Both the position numbers and the translations under genes were made by a program. A model generated the notes under the pieces. The model was not told the DNA's origin, searched no databases, and was given only the letters and a program-made list of their open reading frames with translations. Positions 9,091 through 17,116 of a stretch of DNA of 64,000 nt are shown here, in pieces (positions within the stretch are counted from its first letter, which is position 1; each line of letters begins with the position of its first letter). The DNA is from SHZI01 sp963802215 (lineage in GTDB: Bacteria; Pseudomonadota; Gammaproteobacteria; Steroidobacterales; GCA-2729495). Where the stretch lies: the NCBI GenBank assembly GCA_963802215.1, contig CAWDHQ010000001.1:310001-374000 (forward strand). Direction: 5' to 3'.

Positions 9091-10236
9091 ATGAAGACCC
9101 GTCTCATCGCGGCCGCCATCGCCACTTCAGCGCTGCTGGCTGCCTGGGGGACCGCAAGTGCGGCCCCGTACGTGCTTGTGGCCGTGCATACCCGCTCGGC
9201 GCCCAGCGGCACCCATGGGGCGCTGTTCTTCAAGTCGGGTACCGCCCAGGGCTGCCCGGCGGCAGCCCCGTTCAAGCAACCCTGCTACAACCCGGCCAAT
9301 CCCTGGCTCGCCACCGTGCCCACCCTGATTCCCGACGTCCAGGCCAATCCCGCCACCTGGGACTGGAACGGCACCACCATGACCGGAACGGGACTGCTGT
9401 GGGCAACCGCGACCAGCGGCTCGACTTCCATTGGCTCCGTGGTGGTGGGGTTCAGGACGACCAACCTGTCGATCACCCCCGTCACCACGACCACCACCGC
9501 CGCGACCTTCCAGTGCTACGAGGGGACGTTCCTCGCCAGTGTCAACGTGAATGCCTGCGCCAATGTCGACCTCGGCGACAACGGGCTGATCGATAGCACG
9601 GTGACCTACAACATCGGCGGCAGTGCCAATTGCCTGGACCGTGTGGTCGGCGGCGACGACACGCCCCTGGGCGAAGTGCGCGGCCTCACCACGGCGGCGG
9701 CCGGCGGCGGTTGCGACGCGGTAGAGGGCACCTCTCAACTGTGGTACCTCATTCCGAACCCGCGTTTCGTGATCCTGGCTGACCAGCCGACCATCGTCGG
9801 CAGCGATGGCTGCTACATGTATGGCCGGGCGTCGCAACTGGCCGCCAGCCCCTGTGCGCCCGACCCGGCGATTGCCAACGTGGACTACTACATCTTCGCC
9901 CCGCAGGTGGACACGGACGGCGACGGCGTGCTGGACGCGCTGGACAACTGCCGGACGATTGCGAACGCCAACCAGGTCGACTCGAACAACGACGGCTTTG
10001 GCAATCGTTGTGACGCGGACCTCAGCAACAACAACTCCGTCAACGCCCAGGACACCGGGCTCTACCGGCAGCAGCTCGGGCAGCCCAGCGTGGCCCCGAC
10101 CTACAATGCCGCCGACCTGAACACGAACGGCTCCGTGAACGCCCAGGACACCGGAATCTTCCGGCAGCTGCTCGGTTCGCCGCCGGGACCGTCCGGGATC
10201 TGCAACAACACCTTCCCGTGCCCGGTGAATCCCTGA
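9091..10236 (+). CDS. Secreted protein with C-terminal thrombospondin type 3 repeat and dockerin
   Basis: A 381-residue exported protein. The ATG at 9091 follows a good ribosome binding site (GGGGGA) and opens a classic signal peptide ending in ASA near residue 24; the frame is open further upstream but that part is not plausible coding. The central part (about 30-270) has paired cysteines and is Thr/Gly-rich; I recognise no family. From about 275 it has a calcium-binding DTDGDGVLDALDNC repeat followed by a dockerin with two NAQDTG(L/I)(Y/F)R helices and a PPGPSG motif, then a short cysteine-containing tail. It is the first of four neighbouring plus-strand proteins with this module. Confidence 0.85.
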   Translation: MKTRLIAAAIATSALLAAWGTASAAPYVLVAVHTRSAPSGTHGALFFKSGTAQGCPAAAPFKQPCYNPANPWLATVPTLIPDVQANPATWDWNGTTMTGTGLLWATATSGSTSIGSVVVGFRTTNLSITPVTTTTTAATFQCYEGTFLASVNVNACANVDLGDNGLIDSTVTYNIGGSANCLDRVVGGDDTPLGEVRGLTTAAAGGGCDAVEGTSQLWYLIPNPRFVILADQPTIVGSDGCYMYGRASQLAASPCAPDPAIANVDYYIFAPQVDTDGDGVLDALDNCRTIANANQVDSNNDGFGNRCDADLSNNNSVNAQDTGLYRQQLGQPSVAPTYNAADLNTNGSVNAQDTGIFRQLLGSPPGPSGICNNTFPCPVNP

Positions 10237-10280
10237 GCGATCAATAGCCCAATTCCCACCAGAACCATCTGCAAACCCCG

Positions 10281-10305
10281 CCCCGCCGGACCCGGTCCGG
10301 CGGGG
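10281..10305 (+). terminator. Strong GC hairpin after the dockerin gene
   Basis: A perfect inverted repeat: the left arm CCCCGCCGGACC starts at 10281 and its complement ends at 10305 with one base at the centre. It lies 45 bp after the stop at 10236. No T-run follows, so it may stabilise the 3' end or act with Rho rather than terminate alone. Confidence 0.45.
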
Positions 10306-10334
10306 CGCCCGGGTTGCTCAGCAAGACCTGCCAG

Positions 10335-10405
10335 CCATACTTCCTCCGCCAGCAGAACCGGACGAACCGGCGGCTGCACCTCCTAGGCACCTCAGGTCAT
10401 CATCC
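10335..10405 (+). pseudogene. Relic of a DUF962 gene (N-terminal coding part only)
   Basis: Translation here gives PYFLRQQNRTNRRLHLLGTS, nearly matching PYYLREHQNRTNRRMHFIGTS of the intact DUF962 protein at 8533-8844, and the DNA is alignable base for base. Similarity fades after the bases matching GTSLVIL, where the frame is lost, and nothing corresponds to the second half of the protein. There is no credible start. It sits directly upstream of a dockerin gene, just as the intact copy does. Confidence 0.75.
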
Positions 10406-10406
10406 T

Positions 10407-10440
10407 CCCGGGGGAGGGGCTTCCAGCGTCCCCCGGGCCT
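10407..10440 (+). terminator. Hairpin with short T-run upstream of the LamG-phytase-like gene
   Basis: Arms CCCGGGGGA (10407-10415) and TCCCCCGGG (10429-10437) form a 9-bp stem followed by CCTTTA. It could end transcripts arriving from upstream before the promoter of the gene at 10578. The rest of the 341-bp gap between 10237 and 10577 holds the hairpin at 10281, the DUF962 relic and about 135 bp of likely promoter region in which I see no convincing -35/-10 pair. Confidence 0.45.
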
Positions 10441-10577
10441 TTACGCCGTTATGTTCATCTGAATCCCAATGTTTCCAGATCATTGCGTATAGTCCCTTCC
10501 AACGCACCCGAAAGCCGGGCGGCCGCCAACGGTCACCCGGCTCAAGAACAAAACAACAAGACACGGGGAGTTTCCAC

Positions 10578-12803
10578 ATGAATGCCATCCCGCGCACCAG
10601 CACGTGGCTCGGAGTCCTCGCCGCATCGCTTCTCGGTGCGGTGCCAGCCTTCGGCCAGACGATCCTCTACTACGATTTCAACGAGACCGGCACCACGGCC
10701 GCGAGCCAGGGCACCAGCACCACGGCGGTCACGATGCGCAACGACGCGGGAACGGCGACCGACCTGCACAGCGCCAACGCCGGGGGAGTGAGCGGCAACG
10801 CGGGAGACAGGTCGTTCCAGAACACGGTGCCTTCGGACCACGGCAGCGCGGCCAGCGCCGCCACCAACAGCTCCAGGGCTGATCAGGCCGACAACAACGC
10901 GATCGACGCGCTGACCTCCTTCACGGTCTCCGGGTGGGTGAAGACGGAGAACTGGAGCACCCTGAGCGGCAAGACGCCGCGCATCGCCTACAACCACGAC
11001 GGCAGCAACAACGGCTTCAACGTGCAGTTTCTCAGCGGTTCCCCGGGCGACCTGAAGCTGGAGGTCGACTCGCTCACGACGCCGTCCCCCGTCGAGGCGA
11101 GTTCGGGGACCTCCGGCCTGTATTCGGCCAGGAGCACCTGGATCTTCTTCGCCGTGCGTTACGACGGCACCTCGACCTCCGGCAACGTGGACTTCTACCG
11201 GGGCTTCCGGAACGAGGCCGAGGCGGCGGCTGCCGGTGCCGGTTCCGCCGCCGTCCAGCTGGTCGCGTCCGCCGGCCTGGGCTGCACCACCTGCACGCTC
11301 AATCGTGGCCCGGTGAACCAGGAAGCGGTGGGCCTGGAGATCGGCAACCGCACGGAGGGCGGAACGACCAACCGCCCCTTCGACGGTTTCATCGACAACC
11401 TGCGCATCGACTCCGGCCTGACCACGCTGACCACCCTGGAGACCTACCGGAGCGCGTCGGTGGACCCGGATCCGGTCACGCTCGAGGCCGTCAGCACCGT
11501 CAACCTGGCGACCACGGTGCAGGACCAGAACCTGACGACCGTCACCGTGAACGAGCTCAGCGCGCTCAGCTACGACCCGGCGACGGACCGGTTCTGGGCC
11601 GTGAGCGACAAGAACGGCCGGCTGCTCGAGATCGACGTCGACTTCGATGCCACCGGCGCCATCACGACGGCCACCGCGATCCGGGCCGTGTCGCTCAGCT
11701 CCACCGACGACTTCGAGTCGATTGCCCTGTCCGGTTCCGGCAGTACCGCCTTCCTGGGCGATGAGGAGTCTCCGCCCCAGATCCGCGAGTTCAACCTGAC
11801 GACGGGCGCGCTGGTGCAGTCCCTGACGGTCCCGACCGTCTTCAACTCGTCTCTCGCCAACCTGCGCTTCGAGAGCCTGTCGCGGAGGGGCGACGACTCC
11901 GAGCTGCTGGCAGCCGTGCAGCAGGCGCTCACCGTGGACGGCCCGGCGGGCACCTCGACCACCATCCCCACGGTGTCCCGGATGCAGCGCTACTCGATCA
12001 GCGGGCCGAGCCTGACCGCGGCCGAGCAGTACGCCTACGTGGTGGAGCCCCTCCACGCGACGCCGCTCAACGGCGACGGCAGCAGCCTCTCCGAGATGGA
12101 ATTCCTGCCAGACGGCCGGGTGCTGTCGCTGGAACGCTCCGAGGGCAATGGCCAGGAGCTGGTCCGGGTGTTCGAGGTGGAGCGGCTCGGGGCGACGGAT
12201 GTCAGCCAGGGCGCCCTGGGCGCTGGCCTCATCGGCCAGGCCTACACGCCCGTCGGCAAGACGCTGCTGTACCGCGCGAACCTGGGCAAGCTCGAGGGCA
12301 TCGCCATCGGGCCCCAGCTGCCCGACGGGCGCTACGCCGTGCTGGCCGTCGAGGACAACAGCAACTCCGGCCCGAACGTGCTGCGTTCCTTCGTGGTGGA
12401 CATCGGCGCGGCACCGCCGGTGCCGGATGCCGACGGCGACGGCGTGCCGGACGCCACGGACAACTGCCCGGCAGTGGCCAATGCCAACCAGGCCGACACG
12501 GATGGCGACCTGCGGGGCAACGCCTGCGACAACTGCCGTCTGGTCGCGAACAACACCGGCGCCGGCGCCCAGTGCGATTCGGACGGCGACGGCTTCGGCA
12601 ACCGCTGTGACGGCGACATGAACAACAACGGGTCCACCAATGCCCAGGACACCGGGCTGTTCCGCCAGCTGCTCGGGCAGGCGAGTGTAGCGCCGACGTT
12701 CAACAAGGCCGATCTGAACTGCAACGGGGCGGTGAACGCCCAGGACACGGGGCTGTTCCGGCCGCTGCTCGGGAAGCCCGCGGGACCGGGTGCGGGGCCC
12801 TGA
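10578..12803 (+). CDS. Secreted LamG-like / phytase-like domain protein with dockerin tail (paralog A)
   Basis: A 741-residue exported protein starting at the ATG at 10578 (GGGGAG upstream; signal peptide to about residue 26, ending AFG-Q). Residues about 27-290 resemble a concanavalin/LamG-type beta sandwich (ILYYDFNETG, FTVSGWVKTENW, TWIFFAVRYDG, DGFIDNLRID). Residues about 300-620 match the 'esterase-like activity of phytase' propeller family (NELSALSYDPATDRFWAVSD, FESIAL, GDEESPP, FESLSRR, LPDGRVLSLERS, KLEGIAIG). Then come thrombospondin type 3 calcium repeats (DADGDGVPDATDNCP) and a dockerin ending in GKPAGPGAGP. It is a tandem paralog of the next gene, 61 bp downstream. Likely extracellular; the substrate is unknown. 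Confidence 0.88.
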   Translation: MNAIPRTSTWLGVLAASLLGAVPAFGQTILYYDFNETGTTAASQGTSTTAVTMRNDAGTATDLHSANAGGVSGNAGDRSFQNTVPSDHGSAASAATNSSRADQADNNAIDALTSFTVSGWVKTENWSTLSGKTPRIAYNHDGSNNGFNVQFLSGSPGDLKLEVDSLTTPSPVEASSGTSGLYSARSTWIFFAVRYDGTSTSGNVDFYRGFRNEAEAAAAGAGSAAVQLVASAGLGCTTCTLNRGPVNQEAVGLEIGNRTEGGTTNRPFDGFIDNLRIDSGLTTLTTLETYRSASVDPDPVTLEAVSTVNLATTVQDQNLTTVTVNELSALSYDPATDRFWAVSDKNGRLLEIDVDFDATGAITTATAIRAVSLSSTDDFESIALSGSGSTAFLGDEESPPQIREFNLTTGALVQSLTVPTVFNSSLANLRFESLSRRGDDSELLAAVQQALTVDGPAGTSTTIPTVSRMQRYSISGPSLTAAEQYAYVVEPLHATPLNGDGSSLSEMEFLPDGRVLSLERSEGNGQELVRVFEVERLGATDVSQGALGAGLIGQAYTPVGKTLLYRANLGKLEGIAIGPQLPDGRYAVLAVEDNSNSGPNVLRSFVVDIGAAPPVPDADGDGVPDATDNCPAVANANQADTDGDLRGNACDNCRLVANNTGAGAQCDSDGDGFGNRCDGDMNNNGSTNAQDTGLFRQLLGQASVAPTFNKADLNCNGAVNAQDTGLFRPLLGKPAGPGAGP

Positions 12804-12864
12804 CGACCCCGTGCCGGACCATGACCTGAAATGAAAAGTAGAAAAATCTGTCAGAGGTAACCCC

Positions 12865-15429
12865 ATGAACATCGTACTTCGCGCGTCCCCGTGGCTGGCC
12901 GGTGTCGCCCTGTCCGCGGGCCTGGTCGCCGCACCGGCCTCCGGCCAGACGGTCCTCTACTACGATTTCGACGAGACCGGTACCACGGCAGCGAGCCAGG
13001 GTACGGACACCACGGCGGTCACCCTGCGCAACGACGCGGGTGCGGCCACCGACCTGCACAGCGCGGAAGCCAGGGGCGTGAGCGGCGCCGCGGGAGACCG
13101 CTCGTTCCAGAATACGGTGCCCTCGGACCATGGCAGCGTGGCCAGCGCCGCCACCAACAGCTCCAGGGCCGACCAGGCCGACAACAACGCGATCGACGCG
13201 CTGACCTCCTTCACGGTCTCCGGCTGGGTAAAGACGGAGAACTGGAGCACCCTGAGCGGCAAGACGCCGCGCCTGGTCTTCAACCACGACGGCAGCAACA
13301 ATGGCTTCAACGTCCAGTTCCTCAGCGGCTCCCAGGGCGACCTGAGGCTGGAGGTCGATTCGCTCACCACCCCGACGCCGGTCGACGCGACCTCGGGGAC
13401 CACCGGCCTGTATTCGGCCAAGAACACCTGGATCTTCTTCGCCGTGCGCTACGACGGCACCCAGACCTCGGGCAACGTGGACTTCTACCGGGGCTTCCGC
13501 AACGACGCCGAGGCGGCCGCCGCGGGGGTCGGCACCGCCGCTGTCCAGGTGGTGGCGTCCGCCGGCCTGGGCTGCACCACCTGCACGCTCAACCGGGGGC
13601 CGGTGAACCAGGAAGCTGTCGGTCTCGTGATCGGCAACCGCACCGGCGGCGACCGGCCCTTCGACGGGTTCCTCGACGACATCCGGATCGACTCCGGCCT
13701 GACCGACCTCGCCACCCTGGAGACCTACCGGGCCGCGGCGCTGGATCCGGATCCGATCACCGTGGAGCGGGTCAGCACGGTGAACGTCTCCGGGGCCGTG
13801 CAGGACCAGAACCTGAACAACGTGACCGTGAACGAGCTGAGCGGCCTTGCCTACGATCCCGCGACGGACCGCTTCTGGGCCGTGAGCGACAACAACGACG
13901 GCCTGCTTCTCGAGCTCGACGTGGATTTCGCCGCCAATGGCGCCATCACGTCGGCCACCGCCATCCGGGCCGTGGCCCTCAGTGCTGCCAATGACTTCGA
14001 GGGGATTGCCCTGCCGATTTCCACCCCCGGCTCGGTCTATATCAGCGACGAGCTGTCGCCGCCCGGGGTCCGCGAATTCGACCTGGCGACGGGCGCGCAG
14101 ATCCAGTCCTTCACGATCCCGAGCGTCTATAGCACGGTCCGCAGCAACACGGGCTTCGAGAGCCTGGCCAGGAACCGGAACGACACGGAGATGCTGACGG
14201 CTCCCCAGCAGGCGCTGACCGCGGACGGCGTCCTCAGCTCGTCGACGACGGTGCCGACGGTGTCCCGCATGCTGCGCCTCGCCGTGAGTGGCCCGGGCGC
14301 AACCCCGGCCGAGCAGTACGCCTATGTCGTCGAGCCCCTCCACGCGACACCGATCAACGGCGACGGCAGCAGCCTCGGGGACGTGGAGTTCCTGCCCGAT
14401 GGGCGCGTGCTCTCGCTGGAGCGATCCGAGGCCAATGGCCAGATACGCGCCCGCATCTTCCACGTGGAGCGGCTCGGCGCGACCGACGTGAGCGCCCTGG
14501 GTTCCATCGCCCTTGGCGGAACCTACACGCCGGTGGGCAAGACGCTCCTCCTGTCCGATCTCTTCGGCAAGGTGGAAGGTATCGCCGTGGGGCCCCAGCT
14601 GCCCGACGGCCGCCACGCCGTGCTGCTGGTCGAGGACAACAGCGGTGTTGGAAGCAACGTGCTGCACTCCCTGGTGGTGGACTTCGGGGCCCCGCCGCCG
14701 CCGCTGGATGGAGACGGCGACGGCGTGCCGGACATTTCCGATAATTGCCCGGCCGTGGCCAATGCCGACCAGGCCGACACGGATGGCGATGGCCGGGGCA
14801 ACGTCTGCGACAACTGCCCGGTGACGGCCAACGCCGACCAGGCTGACGCCGACGGCGACCTGGTGGGCGACGTCTGCGACAACTGCGTTGCGACGGCCAA
14901 CGCCGACCAGGCTGACGCCGACGGCGACCTGGTGGGTGACGTCTGCGACAACTGCGTTGCGACGGCCAACGCCGACCAGGCTGACGCCGACGGCGACCTG
15001 GTGGGCGACGTCTGCGACAACTGCGTTGCGACGGCCAACGCCGACCAGGCTGACGCCGACGGCGACCTGGTGGGCGACGTCTGCGACAACTGCGTTGCGA
15101 CGGCCAACGCCGACCAGGCCGATACGGATGGTGACCTGCGGGGCAACGCCTGCGACAACTGCCGCGAGGTCGCGAACAACACCGGAGCCGGCGCACAGTG
15201 CGATTCGGACGGCGACGGCTTCGGCAACCGCTGTGACGGCGACATGAATAACAACAACTCCGTCAATGCCCAGGACACCGGGCTGTTCCGGCAGCAGCTG
15301 GCGGAGCCGAGCATAGGCCCGACCTACAACAAGGCCGACCTGAACTGTAATGGGGCGGTCAACGCCCAGGACACGGGGCTGTTCCGCACCCTGCTCGCGT
15401 CGCCCCCGGGTCCCGGCGCGGGGCCCTGA
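12865..15429 (+). CDS. Secreted LamG-like / phytase-like domain protein with expanded calcium repeats (paralog B)
   Basis: An 854-residue paralog of the preceding protein with the same order: signal peptide (to about 28), LamG-like sandwich, phytase-like propeller, thrombospondin type 3 region and dockerin ending in GPGAGP. Long stretches are identical between the two, for example SSRADQADNNAIDALTSFTV and NRGPVNQEAVGL. The main difference is the calcium-repeat region, which here carries five 23-residue DNC..TANADQADADGDLVGDVC units absent from paralog A. A ribosome binding site (AGAGG) precedes the ATG at 12865. Two recent events are implied: gene duplication, then repeat expansion in this copy. 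Confidence 0.88.
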   Translation: MNIVLRASPWLAGVALSAGLVAAPASGQTVLYYDFDETGTTAASQGTDTTAVTLRNDAGAATDLHSAEARGVSGAAGDRSFQNTVPSDHGSVASAATNSSRADQADNNAIDALTSFTVSGWVKTENWSTLSGKTPRLVFNHDGSNNGFNVQFLSGSQGDLRLEVDSLTTPTPVDATSGTTGLYSAKNTWIFFAVRYDGTQTSGNVDFYRGFRNDAEAAAAGVGTAAVQVVASAGLGCTTCTLNRGPVNQEAVGLVIGNRTGGDRPFDGFLDDIRIDSGLTDLATLETYRAAALDPDPITVERVSTVNVSGAVQDQNLNNVTVNELSGLAYDPATDRFWAVSDNNDGLLLELDVDFAANGAITSATAIRAVALSAANDFEGIALPISTPGSVYISDELSPPGVREFDLATGAQIQSFTIPSVYSTVRSNTGFESLARNRNDTEMLTAPQQALTADGVLSSSTTVPTVSRMLRLAVSGPGATPAEQYAYVVEPLHATPINGDGSSLGDVEFLPDGRVLSLERSEANGQIRARIFHVERLGATDVSALGSIALGGTYTPVGKTLLLSDLFGKVEGIAVGPQLPDGRHAVLLVEDNSGVGSNVLHSLVVDFGAPPPPLDGDGDGVPDISDNCPAVANADQADTDGDGRGNVCDNCPVTANADQADADGDLVGDVCDNCVATANADQADADGDLVGDVCDNCVATANADQADADGDLVGDVCDNCVATANADQADADGDLVGDVCDNCVATANADQADTDGDLRGNACDNCREVANNTGAGAQCDSDGDGFGNRCDGDMNNNNSVNAQDTGLFRQQLAEPSIGPTYNKADLNCNGAVNAQDTGLFRTLLASPPGPGAGP
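14812..15156 (+). repeat. Five tandem 69-bp units encoding thrombospondin type 3 calcium repeats
   Basis: Units start at 14812, 14881, 14950, 15019 and 15088, an exact 69-bp period (23 codons). Units two to four are almost identical at the DNA level; the first differs at CCGGTG in place of GTTGCG, and the last diverges in its second half. Near-identity at synonymous positions indicates recent slippage or recombination. Each unit encodes a D-rich calcium loop and a CDNC cysteine pair. Confidence 0.95.
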
Positions 15430-15444
15430 GGAACTGTCAGTCGC

Positions 15445-15490
15445 GCGGCCGCCGGAGCAGGCAGGAGTTGCCTCTCACTCTGGCGGCCGC
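15445..15490 (+). other. Nested intergenic hairpin between two dockerin genes
   Basis: Outer arms GCGGCCGCC (15445-15453) and GGCGGCCGC (15482-15490) enclose a smaller GGCA...TGCC stem-loop. It lies 15 bp after the stop at 15429 and about 50 bp before the next start. It may attenuate or stabilise the transcript; no T-run follows. Confidence 0.4.
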
Positions 15491-15542
15491 CACTGGCCGC
15501 AAGGCGCAGCAACCAGCAGCGCCCGGAAGAAATGGAAACATC

Positions 15543-17009
15543 ATGAATGCCAGAGGCCGTTCGGCGGGCGCGTGCCTGCCTGGGATAACACTGCTGGCCG
15601 TCGCGCTGGCAACGCCGGCCGAGTCCGTGGCGGGCCTGCAGACGATCGATCTCGCCACCTACACCCACACAGCCACCTACGACCTGTCGACTACCCGGTC
15701 CCTCGAGGCCTCGGCCGTCACCTGGAACGCCGCCACGGACACGCTGTTCGTCGTGGGCGACGGGCCGCAGGCGCTGGCGCAGTACTCGAAGAATGGCGTG
15801 CTGCTCGACTACATGACCATGACCAACTTCCCGGCCAGCGACTCCGAGGGCCTCACCTGGATCGGCGGCAACCAGTTCGTGCTGGCGATCGAGACCGGCT
15901 ATGACGCCAAGCTGATGACCTACACGGCGGGCGGCACGATCTCGGGATCGGGCCTGCCCACCGCCTCGCTGTTCAGCACCACGGACGCGGCGGCGGGCCT
16001 CGAGGGCGTGTCCCTCGATCCCTCGACCGGGCGGTACTACTTCATCGAGGAGAAGACCCCGGTGGCCATCTACCAGGTGAGCCTCGATTTCAGTGCGCCA
16101 CCGCAGGCGAATGTCCACTCGACCCTGGTGCTCAGCATTCCCGGCGTCACCGATATCTCCGACATCCAGGCCCTGTCCACCGTCTTTGAGCCGGGCTCGC
16201 CGGACTTCGACAATCTGCTCGTGCTGAGCCACGAGGGCCACCGGCTGCTGGAGCTCAACCGCACGACCGGCGCGGTGCTGAGCCAGATCTCCCTCGCCGG
16301 CATCGCGGGCCAGGTCCAGCCGGAGGGGGTTGCCATCGACGACGATGGCGTCATCTACATCGTCGACGAGGGGCCGGGCGGCAACCAGCCCAAGCTGTTC
16401 GTGCTGTCGCCGCCACAGGCGCCTCCGGCGGTCGCCAGCGACGACGGGCCGGTCGTGGTCATCGAGGGCATGCCCTTCGCCATTCCCGTGGGCGCCAACG
16501 ACACCGGCTTCGCCAACCCGGTGTCGGTTTCGGTGACCACCCTGCCGGCCCAGGGCACGATCAGCGCCATCAGCCCCGCGGGCCCGGCTGCCGGGATGAC
16601 CATTACCTACACCGCCAACGCCGGTGCCACGGGAATCGACAGCTTCGCCTACGAGATGACCGACAGTACGCCCCGGAGCGACCAGGCAACGGTGTCCGTC
16701 GTCATCAGTCCCGACACAGACGAGGATGGCGTGCCGGACAACGCAGACAACTGCACGCTGCTGGTCAACCCGGCCCAGTGCGACTCCGACGGTGACGGTT
16801 ACGGCAACCGCTGTGACGCGGACATGAACAACAACGGGTCAACCAACGCCCAGGACACCGCGTTGTTCCGCCAGCAGCTCGGGAAGCCCAGCGTCGGCCC
16901 GGCGTTCAACACGGCGGACCTGAACTGCAACGGCGCCGTGAACGCCCAGGACACCGCCCTGTTCCGGCAGCTGCTGGGCTCGCCGCCGGGGCCGTCGGGA
17001 CTGCAGTAA
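15543..17009 (+). CDS. Secreted SdiA-regulated/phytase-like propeller protein with dockerin tail
   Basis: A 488-residue exported protein beginning at the ATG at 15543 (signal peptide to about residue 30). Residues about 35-300 form a beta-propeller resembling the SdiA-regulated and phytase-like families (ASAVTWNAATDTLFVVGDGP, SEGLTWIGG, EGVSLDPSTGRYYFIEEKTP, QPEGVAIDDDGVIYIVDEG). A bacterial Ig/cadherin-like segment follows (about 310-400, GATGIDSFAYEM), then a thrombospondin type 3 repeat and a dockerin with two NAQDTALFRQ helices and the ending GSPPGPSGLQ. It closes the cluster of four dockerin-tailed plus-strand genes. The domain call is good; the function outside the cell is unknown. Confidence 0.86.
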   Translation: MNARGRSAGACLPGITLLAVALATPAESVAGLQTIDLATYTHTATYDLSTTRSLEASAVTWNAATDTLFVVGDGPQALAQYSKNGVLLDYMTMTNFPASDSEGLTWIGGNQFVLAIETGYDAKLMTYTAGGTISGSGLPTASLFSTTDAAAGLEGVSLDPSTGRYYFIEEKTPVAIYQVSLDFSAPPQANVHSTLVLSIPGVTDISDIQALSTVFEPGSPDFDNLLVLSHEGHRLLELNRTTGAVLSQISLAGIAGQVQPEGVAIDDDGVIYIVDEGPGGNQPKLFVLSPPQAPPAVASDDGPVVVIEGMPFAIPVGANDTGFANPVSVSVTTLPAQGTISAISPAGPAAGMTITYTANAGATGIDSFAYEMTDSTPRSDQATVSVVISPDTDEDGVPDNADNCTLLVNPAQCDSDGDGYGNRCDADMNNNGSTNAQDTALFRQQLGKPSVGPAFNTADLNCNGAVNAQDTALFRQLLGSPPGPSGLQ

Positions 17010-17116
17010 ACCCGTTGTACCGGGTGTCCCGGGAAACCGGCCACGGCCACGGCCGGGTCAGGTGAGTGTGGATGGCCGGGCACCTTGCCAGGCGCACGGA
17101 GTCGTCGTGCCTGCCG

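Noticed and set aside
10542..12872. 776-codon open frame antisense to the LamG-phytase-like gene, with a similar one opposite paralog B
   Set aside because: Both antisense frames follow from the paralogs being similar; neither has a start signal or a recognisable fold.
14812..15156. CRISPR-like regular repeats
   Set aside because: The units are contiguous with no spacers, have an exact 23-codon period and encode calcium-binding thrombospondin repeats in frame.
17037..17056. Terminator between the propeller gene and the SDR gene
   Set aside because: Only a 6-bp CCGGCC/GGCCGG stem with no T-run; too weak to support in GC-rich DNA.
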